Shown: in pieces, positions 7,764-15,839 of the stretch
How the letters are laid out: every line of letters begins with the position of its first letter
How positions within the stretch are numbered: position 1 is the first letter of the stretch
Assembly (NCBI GenBank): GCA_964419255.1
Contig: CAYQOU010000033.1
Span: 1-44,136, forward strand
DNA from: CAZPHU01 sp964419255
GTDB taxonomy: Bacteria; Fibrobacterota; Chitinivibrionia; Chitinivibrionales; CAYFVL01
DNA: 44,136 bases
Direction of reading: 5' to 3'
Translations under genes and position numbers: made by a program
Notes under the pieces: generated by a model
Database searches by the model: none
Seen by the model: only the letters and a program-made list of their open reading frames with translations
What the model was told of the DNA's origin: nothing

Positions 7764-8846
7764 ATGGCACGGGTATTTAACTTTTCCGCGGGACCTGCGA
7801 CTCTGCCGCTTGCTGTTCTGGAGCAGGCGGCTCGGGAGATGACCGACTACAAAGGTACGGGAATGTCTGTGATGGAGATGAGCCATCGCTCGGCTGCGTT
7901 TCAGGAGATCATCGACACCGCCTCCGATACGCTTCGGAAGCTGATGAATATTCCCGAAAACTATAAGATTCTGTTTCTTCAGGGGGGAGCATCGAGTCAG
8001 TTTGCCATGGTGGCAATGAATCTGATCGGTCGCACCGGTAAAGCCGATTATATCAACACGGGTGCCTGGTCAAAGAAGGCGATCGCCGAGGGTAAGCGTT
8101 ACGGAGAGGTGCATGTGGTGGCATCCAGTGAAGACAAGACGTTTAACTACATACCTGAGATCACAAACGACATGCTTGACCCAAAGGCATCGTATGTACA
8201 TATCACCACGAACAATACGATTTACGGCACGCGCTATACCAAGCTGCCTGAAACCGGTGATGTTCCGCTGGTGGCCGACATGTCCTCCAATATTCTGTCG
8301 GAGCAGCTGGATGTTTCCAGGTTCGGTATTATCTATGCCGGAGCGCAGAAAAACATCGGACCGGCCGGGGTGACCATCGTGATCATTCGTGAAGATCTGC
8401 TGGGCGATGCACTTGACATGACCCCGACCATGCTAAACTATAAGACACATGCGGATAAGGACAGCATGTTTAACACGCCGCCCACCTACGCGATCTATAT
8501 CGCAAAGCTTGTTTTCGACTGGTTGGAAAAGCAGGGTGGTGTGGCTGCAATGGAGCAGATCAACAGGGAAAAGGCCGCTATTCTCTACGATTACCTGGAT
8601 AATTCCAAGATGTTTGAGGGGACGGCTCGGGTGCAGGATCGTTCGCTGATGAACGTTCCATTTGTCACCTCCAGCGACGATCTGAATGCGAAATTTATCA
8701 AACAGGCTGCGGGTGAGGGGTTGGTTACACTCAAAGGCCACCGAAGTGTGGGCGGGATGCGGGCAAGTATTTATAATGCCATGCCTGTGGAAGGTGTAAA
8801 GAAGCTGGTTGCATTCATGGAAAAATTCGAAAACGAAAACAAATAA
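7764..8846 (+). CDS. serC: Phosphoserine aminotransferase
   Basis: A 360-aa PLP-dependent aminotransferase (class V) that converts 3-phosphohydroxypyruvate and glutamate to phosphoserine in serine synthesis; the same enzyme can serve vitamin B6 synthesis. The family N-terminus FNFSAGPATLP (5-15), MEMSHRS (37-43), FLQGGASSQF (71-80), TGAWSKKA (99-106) and the PLP-lysine segment YAGAQKNIGPAG (191-202; K196) are all intact, and the length is typical. GGGGG lies just before the ATG. It follows rex by 60 nt and precedes serA by 14 nt, so serC and serA are clearly one transcription unit. Confidence 0.96.
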   Translation: MARVFNFSAGPATLPLAVLEQAAREMTDYKGTGMSVMEMSHRSAAFQEIIDTASDTLRKLMNIPENYKILFLQGGASSQFAMVAMNLIGRTGKADYINTGAWSKKAIAEGKRYGEVHVVASSEDKTFNYIPEITNDMLDPKASYVHITTNNTIYGTRYTKLPETGDVPLVADMSSNILSEQLDVSRFGIIYAGAQKNIGPAGVTIVIIREDLLGDALDMTPTMLNYKTHADKDSMFNTPPTYAIYIAKLVFDWLEKQGGVAAMEQINREKAAILYDYLDNSKMFEGTARVQDRSLMNVPFVTSSDDLNAKFIKQAAGEGLVTLKGHRSVGGMRASIYNAMPVEGVKKLVAFMEKFENENK

Positions 8847-8860
8847 GCAGGAGGCACAGG

Positions 8861-10027
8861 ATGAATAAAATACAGACTCTGAATAAGATATCGACAAAAG
8901 GCCTGGAACTCTTTCCCCGCGACAATTACGAGATCGCTTCGGAGTTTCAGGCACCGGACGGAATCCTTGTGCGCAGCGCAAAGATGCACGACATGGAGCT
9001 TGCTCCATCGGTGAAGGCGATTGCCCGTGCGGGTGCCGGTGTAAACAACATACCTATCGATATGTGCACCGGAAAGGGGATTGTAGTTTTCAATACCCCG
9101 GGGGCAAACGCCAATGGAGTAAAGGAGCTGGTGCTTGCCGGTATGTTTCTGGCGTCGCGCAATATCATCCCGGCGGTCGAGTGGGTAAAGGGTATTGCCG
9201 GAAATGGCGACCAGGTGCCGCAGATGGTGGAAAAAGGCAAATCACAGTTTGTGGGCCCGGAGCTTGCCGGCAAGAAACTGGGGATCATCGGGCTGGGGGC
9301 AATAGGAGTAATGGTGGCAAACGCCGCTGAGGCATTGGGGATGCAGGTCACCGGCTACGACCCGTTTATCTCGGTGGAGGCTGCCTGGGGATTGTCGCAG
9401 ACGGTCAAACGGGCGGTTGGCCTGGACAGTCTGGTTGCCGATTCCGATTATATATCGATTCATGTGCCGTTAAACGACAAAACAAGAGGAATGATCGATG
9501 CGGGTAAGTTTGCGATGATGAAGGACGGTGTCCGTCTGCTGAATCTTGCGCGCGGAGGGTTGGTGAACAATCAGGATCTCAAGGATGCGATCGCAAAAGG
9601 CAAAATCGCCGCCTATGTCACCGATTTTCCGGATGATGAGCTGCTGAGCATGGACAGGGTCATTCCGCTGCCCCACCTTGGCGCATCCACGCCCGAGTCG
9701 GAGGAAAACTGCGCGGTGATGGCGGTTAATCAGATGCGGGCGTTTCTGGAGGACGGTAACCTGCGCAATTCGGTGAATTTTCCCGATTGCGAGATGCCTC
9801 GCACCGGCTCCAAACGTCTGGTTGTGGCCAATCGCAACGTTCCCAATATGGTCGGACAGATCACCGGAACGCTTGCCGAGCAATCCATAAATATCGCCGA
9901 TATGATAAACAAACATCGCAACGAACTCGCTTACAACATCATCGATGTCGACGGCGAGATCGGCGATGAGATCGCCGATAAGATCCGTCAGATCGATGGT
10001 GTGCTGATGGCGCGGGTGATCAACTGA
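8861..10027 (+). CDS. serA: D-3-phosphoglycerate dehydrogenase
   Basis: A 388-aa D-isomer 2-hydroxyacid dehydrogenase catalysing the first step of serine synthesis (3-phosphoglycerate + NAD+ to 3-phosphohydroxypyruvate). The N-terminal substrate domain has ARAGAGVNNIP (55-65). The NAD domain has GLGAIG (144-149), and LARGGLVNN and LPHLGAST supply the catalytic Arg and His. A C-terminal ACT domain begins near residue 313 (VVANRNVPNMVGQITG) and ends the protein; it would allow serine feedback. This is the short form without the extra intervening domain of ~525-aa enzymes. AGGAGG precedes the ATG and a terminator follows at 10062. Confidence 0.95.
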   Translation: MNKIQTLNKISTKGLELFPRDNYEIASEFQAPDGILVRSAKMHDMELAPSVKAIARAGAGVNNIPIDMCTGKGIVVFNTPGANANGVKELVLAGMFLASRNIIPAVEWVKGIAGNGDQVPQMVEKGKSQFVGPELAGKKLGIIGLGAIGVMVANAAEALGMQVTGYDPFISVEAAWGLSQTVKRAVGLDSLVADSDYISIHVPLNDKTRGMIDAGKFAMMKDGVRLLNLARGGLVNNQDLKDAIAKGKIAAYVTDFPDDELLSMDRVIPLPHLGASTPESEENCAVMAVNQMRAFLEDGNLRNSVNFPDCEMPRTGSKRLVVANRNVPNMVGQITGTLAEQSINIADMINKHRNELAYNIIDVDGEIGDEIADKIRQIDGVLMARVIN

Positions 10028-10061
10028 TCAGTTCTCTGTTTCAGTTCGTACTACTAATCGC

Positions 10062-10093
10062 GGCACGGAGTTTTATTTCTCCGTGCCATTTTT
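10062..10093 (+). terminator. Rho-independent terminator after serA
   Basis: A 9-bp stem GGCACGGAG (10062-10070) with CTCCGTGCC (10079-10087), an 8-nt T-rich loop, then ATTTTTC. It lies 34 nt after the serA stop. Confidence 0.9.
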
Positions 10094-10215
10094 CTATATT
10101 GTGAGGCTCACGCGCCGGTTGTGTCGATAGTGCACCAAACCCGCAGTGTAATGCCGTAGCTGATACGGAATCCGTGTGTTTTTACCATGAACTTTTACCA
10201 ATTGGAGTTATATAC

Positions 10216-11901
10216 ATGAGTAATGAGTCTGAAAAAATCATCTATTCGATGGTTGGGGTAAGCAAATACTACGGCCAGAAAGCTGTTTTAAAGGACATCT
10301 ATCTTTCCTACTTCTATGGTGCGAAGATTGGTGTTCTGGGGTTAAACGGGTCGGGTAAGAGTTCGTTGTTGAAGATTCTGGCGGGAGTTGATACCAATAT
10401 CGACGGCAAAACGATTCTCTCGCCCGGCTTTACGGTAGGATATCTGGAGCAGGAGCCGCTTATTGACGAGACGCGTACGGTCAGGGAAGTGGTCGAGGAG
10501 GCTGCAGCCGAAACCATCGCGCTTCTCAAGGAGTTCGAAGAGATCAACGAGAAGTTTGCCGAGCCGATGGATGATGATGAGATGAACAAGCTTATCGAGC
10601 GTCAGGGGGAGGTGCAGGAAAAGCTGGATGCCTCCGGCGCCTGGGATCTGGACAGCCGTCTGGATATGGCGATGGATGCTCTGCGCTGTCCGCCGGGTGA
10701 TACCGATGTGAGTATACTCTCGGGAGGGGAGAGAAGACGGGTGGCGCTCTGTCGTCTGCTGCTTCAGAAGCCGGATATCCTGCTTCTTGACGAGCCGACA
10801 AACCATCTGGACGCTCAGACGGTCGCCTGGCTCGAGCAGCATCTCAAGCGGTATGAAGGTACGGTCATCGCGGTGACTCACGATCGATATTTTCTGGATA
10901 ATGTCGCCGGATGGATTCTGGAGCTTGATCGCGGGCAGGGGATTCCCTGGAAAGGAAACTACTCGTCATGGCTGGAGCAGAAGCAGAACCGACTGGCCCG
11001 GGAGGAGAAGAAGGAGTCACAGCGTCAGAAAACGCTTGAGCGGGAGCTTGAATGGATTCGTATGACTCCCAGGGGCAGGCATGCCAAAAGCAAGGCCCGC
11101 ATAAGCGCCTATGAGGATCTTCTCAATCAGCAGGGTGAAAAACATGCAAAGGACCTGGAGATTTACATACCACCAGGTCCGCGCCTGGGAAGTGTCGTCA
11201 TCGAGGCGGAAAATGTGTCAAAGGGCTATGGTGATCGTATATTGTTTGATAATCTTTCTTTCAAGCTGCCTCCGGGTGGGATAGTAGGGGTAATCGGACC
11301 CAATGGCGCCGGGAAAACGACTCTTTTCAAGTTGATAACCGGGCAGGAGAAGCCGGATAGTGGAACTTTCAAAATAGGTGAAACCGTAAAGCTTGCGTAT
11401 GTGGATCAGACCCGCGAATCGCTTGATCCATCCAAGACTATTTGGGAGACGATATCAGACGGTAAAGACACAATCCAGCTCGGAAACCGTGAAGTAAATT
11501 CCCGTGCGTATGTCGCGCGTTTTAATTTTTCCGGCTCCGACCAGCAGAAGAACGTGTCTCTGCTTTCCGGTGGAGAGAGAAACCGTGTACATCTTGGCTG
11601 CATGCTCAAGGAGGGAGCTAACGTCATCCTTCTTGACGAGCCCACAAACGATCTGGATGTCAATACCATGCGCGCACTGGAGGAGGCTTTGGAGCAGTTT
11701 GCGGGGTGTGCGGTGGTGATAAGTCACGATCGCTGGTTTCTGGACCGTATCGCGACCCATATCCTGGCTTTTGAAGGCGACAGCCAGGCGGTATGGTTCG
11801 ACGGCAATTACACGGAGTATGAAGAAAATCTCCGCCAGCGTCTGGGTGACGAAGCATCCCAGCCGCACCGAATCAAATACCGTCATTTGACCAGAGACTA
11901 A
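10216..11901 (+). CDS. ettA: Energy-dependent translational throttle protein EttA (ABC-F)
   Basis: A 561-aa soluble ABC-F ATPase that binds the ribosomal E site and gates early elongation according to ATP/ADP. Two ABC domains are present: Walker A GLNGSGKSS and GPNGAGKTT, signatures LSGGERRRVAL and LSGGERNRVHL, and Walker B motifs LLLDEPTNHLD and ILLDEPTNDLD. The linker between the domains carries the EttA-type P-site tRNA interaction segment (RELEWIRMTPRGRHAKSKAR). Length matches EttA (about 555 aa). ATG 10216 is preceded by TTGGAGTT; an upstream in-frame ATG at 10174 lacks a ribosome site and adds 14 non-family residues. It stands alone between the serA terminator and the surface cluster transcribed towards it. 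Confidence 0.93.
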   Translation: MSNESEKIIYSMVGVSKYYGQKAVLKDIYLSYFYGAKIGVLGLNGSGKSSLLKILAGVDTNIDGKTILSPGFTVGYLEQEPLIDETRTVREVVEEAAAETIALLKEFEEINEKFAEPMDDDEMNKLIERQGEVQEKLDASGAWDLDSRLDMAMDALRCPPGDTDVSILSGGERRRVALCRLLLQKPDILLLDEPTNHLDAQTVAWLEQHLKRYEGTVIAVTHDRYFLDNVAGWILELDRGQGIPWKGNYSSWLEQKQNRLAREEKKESQRQKTLERELEWIRMTPRGRHAKSKARISAYEDLLNQQGEKHAKDLEIYIPPGPRLGSVVIEAENVSKGYGDRILFDNLSFKLPPGGIVGVIGPNGAGKTTLFKLITGQEKPDSGTFKIGETVKLAYVDQTRESLDPSKTIWETISDGKDTIQLGNREVNSRAYVARFNFSGSDQQKNVSLLSGGERNRVHLGCMLKEGANVILLDEPTNDLDVNTMRALEEALEQFAGCAVVISHDRWFLDRIATHILAFEGDSQAVWFDGNYTEYEENLRQRLGDEASQPHRIKYRHLTRD

Positions 11902-12053
11902 ATAGTCTCGACGGCAAGAAGGAATCCACCGGGATCCATTTCATACGGTGCAGACTGAAACAAAAAGTCACAGTGGAAAGCTTTTGTTTATGTGGTAGCT
12001 GAAAGGTGTCGAAGACCGGGCATATAAGTTTTCAGAACCGCTCAATTCAGGTT

Positions 12054-12165
12054 CTATTTGCCCGCACCCATGACCACAGGCGAATGAATCGTCGTCTCCT
12101 TATCATTTATAGTAACCAGATACATGCCCGGTTGCAAAGTGATCGACCGGGATATCTGTTCCTCC
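12054..12165 (-). pseudogene. Orphan C-terminal sorting-domain fragment
   Basis: Reading the minus strand into the TAG at 12054-12056 gives an in-frame peptide ending ITLQPGMYLVTINDKETT then IHSPVVMGAGK. The pattern LxPGMYLVxI followed by a short strand is the usual last hairpin of type-A secretion sorting domains (compare GPGIYRCRLEV in the 1258-aa protein at 15840). There is no start codon with a ribosome site and no upstream domain: the dispersed GC-rich repeat abuts it at 12161, and the stop of the next gene is at 12221 in another frame. It looks like the surviving 3' end of a deleted secreted-protein gene. Confidence 0.5.
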
Positions 12166-12216
12166 TCCTTGTCCCGTCCCGCATGCGGGAGGAGGAGGCC
12201 GGGAGGGGGTGAATTC
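12161..12216. repeat. Dispersed GC-rich hairpin repeat, copy A
   Basis: A 56-bp element, identical at 48 of 56 positions to 29207-29262. Its core is the palindrome TCCCGCATGCGGGA. The outer arms CCTCCTCC and GGAGGAGG are complementary, and the arm changes in copy B keep pairing. It lies between the orphan sorting-domain fragment and the stop codon of the next gene. Confidence 0.75.
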
Positions 12217-12220
12217 GCGA

Positions 12221-15200
12221 CTACCTGATGCTTACTGAACGCCCGGGAAATGAAAAACCAGTTTTCGGATTCCTTCCGTCGGGCTGCAGAATTACGCCCC
12301 AGTCGTCGAATTCAAAGCCGACAGAGAGGCTGAATTTGTCACCACCAATCGGAGCGGGTTTGCTTATCCCTCTATCCCATCGGAAGTCGATTGCGAGGGG
12401 GTAGGAGTTGAAGGAGATGGCTTCCAGTCGAAGCTCCGCCCCGATGTAGAACAGAAAATCATCCGCGCTCAGATCCAGGAAATCGTCGAGATTATCCTTT
12501 GCCGTTCCCGCCCCCGCATTGAGCGCCCCATACAGGCGGTCAAAGTACAAGAATCCGAGTTTCCTGTTGATAGATCCGGGAAACAGGGGGAACCGATAGG
12601 AAAGCTTGGCCGTTATGATTCCGTTACCGGAAAGCAGTACCGTGTCGGTTGGAACTTCTGTTTTGTACACTCCCGCCGAATCACCCACCTCAGTATGGTA
12701 AATAGATGTGTCCCGGTAGTAATAAACATATCCCGGAAGGATATCACCCGGTTTGAAATACGATGGAAGTTCCGCATTGTAGAGCAGTCCCTCATCGACC
12801 TTTTCCTTCAGCCGCTCAACACTGCCATCGGTCAGTTTCAGAGCCGTGCCGGTGAATTCGGTAAAGATATCGTGCTTTGCGTACCAGGGAGCGGGGAAGG
12901 CGTACTTTAACGAACCGGTTATCTGATTGAAAACATACCGATCATACAACTCCTTGATAGTACCGTCTTCTATCTCGAAACTCTTTTCTTCATTTTGAAG
13001 ATTCTGATCCCAAAAATCATACCGCAACTCCAGATACATTCCCTTGGGCGATATGGCCATTTTCGAATCGTATTGACGCACATGGAAATTTACAGCCGCT
13101 CCCAGCTGATATCCTTTTGCGGGTGAATAACTATAGTATTTATATCCTTCCGGTAATACATGTACATTGTATTTGTTGTAGGATGCAATACCGTGGATAC
13201 CAATACTGTTTTGAAACCAGTGACTCAGCGTGAGTTCGGTTAGAGACGGATTGAGGTTGTATTTCATCGAGCCGAGACTCGGGTTCCCCGATTCATCGGT
13301 ATCGCCTCTGTTTAAAAAATAATCGGTACCGGAAATCCCGCGCTGGGCATAGAAAAGAGATAGATCGATCGGCAGCAGATTGGTATTGACAAACATACCG
13401 AAATCGTAGGTCGCTTCGGGATTGATAATGCCGGAAGAATTTTTATCCGGTGCAATCAGTCGAGTGTAATCGATCGGCCGAGTCAGGAAATACAGCCCCG
13501 CGTTGGTTCCACGTCCCATCCAGTCCAGAGGGTCGTTTATTGAGATAATTCCGCCGACTTTCGTATCCGACAAGCCCTTGAAAGGGTTATCGTCATCTGT
13601 CAAAATCTGTTCCACAAAGAAGGTCGGTACAAACATAAACTTCGTAGGAATCTTCGAGTACGGTCGGGGAGGAGTAAAGGTTGTGGTTATGTCTTTTCTT
13701 TTGACATAATTGCGGGGAACCAGAGCCGCTTTGGTTGTGAGCGTATCCTGCTCCACTGCAGCTATCGAATCGATCTGGTATATGCCGTAGCCGTCCGGAT
13801 CGTAGTTGGCGTATACGAGCGTCTTGTTATCATGGGAAACATCCGGGGTAAATGCTCCTCCGGAAACATTGGTGATCCGTTCCAGAACACTGGTTTCCAG
13901 ATGATAGCGGTAGATATTAAACACGCCGGTGCGGTCGGATGAAAAATACAGATATTTACCTTCCGGACCGAAACGGGGATCGCGTTCATCCCGGGGGGTA
14001 TCGCATAGGTCAAAAAATTCACCTGTGGTGGTATCAAAGATACCGATCTTGCGATGATCGGTATCCACGTAGCTTATTGCTATGTGCTTACCGTTTGGTG
14101 ACCAGTCTATACCGTAGATGGTTTTTATTCCCCGAAGCGAGTCTATCTGGTAGTCCGGATATACTCGTCTGATCTCTTTACCGGCCGTATCCATCAGGCA
14201 CAGGAAGAATTGATCACGGTCGTGCTGAGTGCCTGCAATCATATCGCCTGAAGGTGAGAAGACCGCATGAAACATGCCTTGCTTCTCGGTCACCTGCCTT
14301 TCCTTTTTTCTGGCAAACAGGCCTTTTGGCTTGGATGTGAGTGTGTCGATGAATATGTCACGGCGCTGAATGCCCCCCTTGTGTGGAGCAACCCGCGACT
14401 TTGGGGATTTCATGCTGGTGAACGCGATCCTGTTAGTCGAATCGTTTATGTCATAAAAGCCTTTAACGCCCTGTTTGACGACGCTTATACGCTTGTCTTC
14501 CGCAATCGTATCGGAGCGATTGTACGCATGGAGCATCTTGAAAGAAAATGCAAAATCGTGTTTGCCGTTTGACAGGAAATAAATCTTTTCATCCTTCGGG
14601 CCAAAACGCGGCCAGAAGTTATCGAAGCCGTCTTTGTTTATCTTCCGGCCATACACCTGCTTTCCGATCGTCTTCATCTGAGCCATGTACTGCTTTTTCA
14701 GCCAGTCGGACCACTCCTTGTAAAGTTGGCGGCCGGAGATGCCCAGCGTAGCCTTTATTCCCCGGTCGAAATTGACACGCCCCAGTTTGGATGATTCGCG
14801 CAAAAGCGCCACAATTTTGCCGTAGCCATAAGTCTCTGCTATATACTTTACCAGCGAAAAACCGTGATTGTAGGTCTTCTCATAATCATCTTCCTTGCCG
14901 CTAAACACCGACATGTGATCCCAGCTGTTGAGGGAGCCGGATAGTGAAAGCGTTCGAAGAATCATATCCCGATGGCTGTCCCATCTGTCTCCTTTGTGCA
15001 GCATGCTTTCGTACTGTGCGATACCTTCGAAGATCCAGGGGGGAAGGATTTCGGAGGGGAACAGATGAAACGCATCCAGACTGCCGCCGTAGGAGGAGTC
15101 ACTCGCAATATTATTTGGATGTGAAAAGAAACCAAACTGTACATAGGGCATCCAGGGAGGCATCTTGAAACTGGCTGCAATGGAGACAATGTGCGCATAC

Positions 15201-15574
15201 TCATGAGCGACAACATTCCTCAGCTGATCGCTGGTGCCTCGCAAATTCCAGTCAAGGTCGTTTGCCCATATGGCGATGGTGTTTTGAATGGCCAGAGCCC
15301 ATCCGCCGCTTTTGTCATCATCACTCAGCAGCACCTCGGTCTTTGAGGGAAGGGTGATATGATAGGAGTTTCGATACAGATCGTACAACTCCTCCAGAAT
15401 ATCCCCAACCTCTTTGGCTACATGATGCAGGCCGCTATTGTAATGAATCCTGAAGTGTCTGGATTCTATGGTATAGGTCTTTTGATTGAACGCATTAAGC
15501 GCTTGAGCATGGGAAGAAGACATGCCTGTTGCAATCAGCAATAGCAACGCGTAAACAACCGCCGTTTTTCTCAC
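12221..15574 (-). CDS. Surface metallopeptidase with TolB-like propeller and outer-membrane barrel
   Basis: A protein of about 1117 aa in three parts. A signal peptide (residues 1-23) is followed by a gluzincin-type peptidase domain with HEYAH (124-128) and the downstream Glu in WIFEGIAQYES (E184), both needed for zinc. The middle (about 320-640) is a WD40/TolB-like propeller with repeats such as GIDWSPNGKHIAISY and DPRFGPEGKYLYFSSD. The C-terminal ~400 residues are beta-rich with alternating aromatics, ending near FSLSVGFEFDDW, as in outer-membrane barrels, followed by a 25-aa tail of unknown origin. GTG 15574 is preferred because GGAG lies 6 nt upstream; ATG 15586 is the alternative. It is probably anchored in the outer membrane. 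The substrate is unknown. Confidence 0.8.
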   Translation of the reverse strand: MRKTAVVYALLLLIATGMSSSHAQALNAFNQKTYTIESRHFRIHYNSGLHHVAKEVGDILEELYDLYRNSYHITLPSKTEVLLSDDDKSGGWALAIQNTIAIWANDLDWNLRGTSDQLRNVVAHEYAHIVSIAASFKMPPWMPYVQFGFFSHPNNIASDSSYGGSLDAFHLFPSEILPPWIFEGIAQYESMLHKGDRWDSHRDMILRTLSLSGSLNSWDHMSVFSGKEDDYEKTYNHGFSLVKYIAETYGYGKIVALLRESSKLGRVNFDRGIKATLGISGRQLYKEWSDWLKKQYMAQMKTIGKQVYGRKINKDGFDNFWPRFGPKDEKIYFLSNGKHDFAFSFKMLHAYNRSDTIAEDKRISVVKQGVKGFYDINDSTNRIAFTSMKSPKSRVAPHKGGIQRRDIFIDTLTSKPKGLFARKKERQVTEKQGMFHAVFSPSGDMIAGTQHDRDQFFLCLMDTAGKEIRRVYPDYQIDSLRGIKTIYGIDWSPNGKHIAISYVDTDHRKIGIFDTTTGEFFDLCDTPRDERDPRFGPEGKYLYFSSDRTGVFNIYRYHLETSVLERITNVSGGAFTPDVSHDNKTLVYANYDPDGYGIYQIDSIAAVEQDTLTTKAALVPRNYVKRKDITTTFTPPRPYSKIPTKFMFVPTFFVEQILTDDDNPFKGLSDTKVGGIISINDPLDWMGRGTNAGLYFLTRPIDYTRLIAPDKNSSGIINPEATYDFGMFVNTNLLPIDLSLFYAQRGISGTDYFLNRGDTDESGNPSLGSMKYNLNPSLTELTLSHWFQNSIGIHGIASYNKYNVHVLPEGYKYYSYSPAKGYQLGAAVNFHVRQYDSKMAISPKGMYLELRYDFWDQNLQNEEKSFEIEDGTIKELYDRYVFNQITGSLKYAFPAPWYAKHDIFTEFTGTALKLTDGSVERLKEKVDEGLLYNAELPSYFKPGDILPGYVYYYRDTSIYHTEVGDSAGVYKTEVPTDTVLLSGNGIITAKLSYRFPLFPGSINRKLGFLYFDRLYGALNAGAGTAKDNLDDFLDLSADDFLFYIGAELRLEAISFNSYPLAIDFRWDRGISKPAPIGGDKFSLSVGFEFDDWGVILQPDGRNPKTGFSFPGRSVSIR

Positions 15575-15767
15575 ATCCAACTCCATATGGGCTTGATGGA
15601 AAGGTTTATCTAAGTTGTGCAGCTCTGAGTGAATGTTTGGCGCAATCACGTAAAAGGCAGAAGTGTGAAGCAATCGCGCGGAATATCCACTGTTGTATTT
15701 CCAAGATTGCTGAGCCCTTATGCCCCAAAGGATTGCGCGAATCGCCGCTAGAGAATCGCACAATGTA

Positions 15768-15825
15768 GCATTTACGTTAAATGCGTATGGTAATAATTAC
15801 ATATTGCCATACGCTGTCTTTTTTT
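15768..15825 (+). terminator. Hairpins with plus-strand T-run, no plus gene nearby
   Basis: Two adjacent inverted repeats: GCATTTA/TAAATGC (15768-15784, 3-nt loop) and GCGTATGG (15783-15790) with CCATACGC (15807-15814), the latter followed on the plus strand by tgtcttttttt. It resembles a plus-strand terminator, but both flanking genes are on the minus strand. It may limit antisense transcription or mark an unrecognised RNA. Confidence 0.4.
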
Positions 15826-15839
15826 GCCGGGAATGAGTA

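Larger units (their letters stand above)
11902..12220. other. Intergenic region, 319 nt, between convergent units
   Basis: It contains a weak AT-rich inverted repeat (AAACAAAA 11958-11965 with TTTTGTTT 11982-11989) that might end ettA transcription, the orphan sorting-domain fragment (12054-12165) and a dispersed hairpin repeat (12161-12216). No intact gene is seen. Confidence 0.6.
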
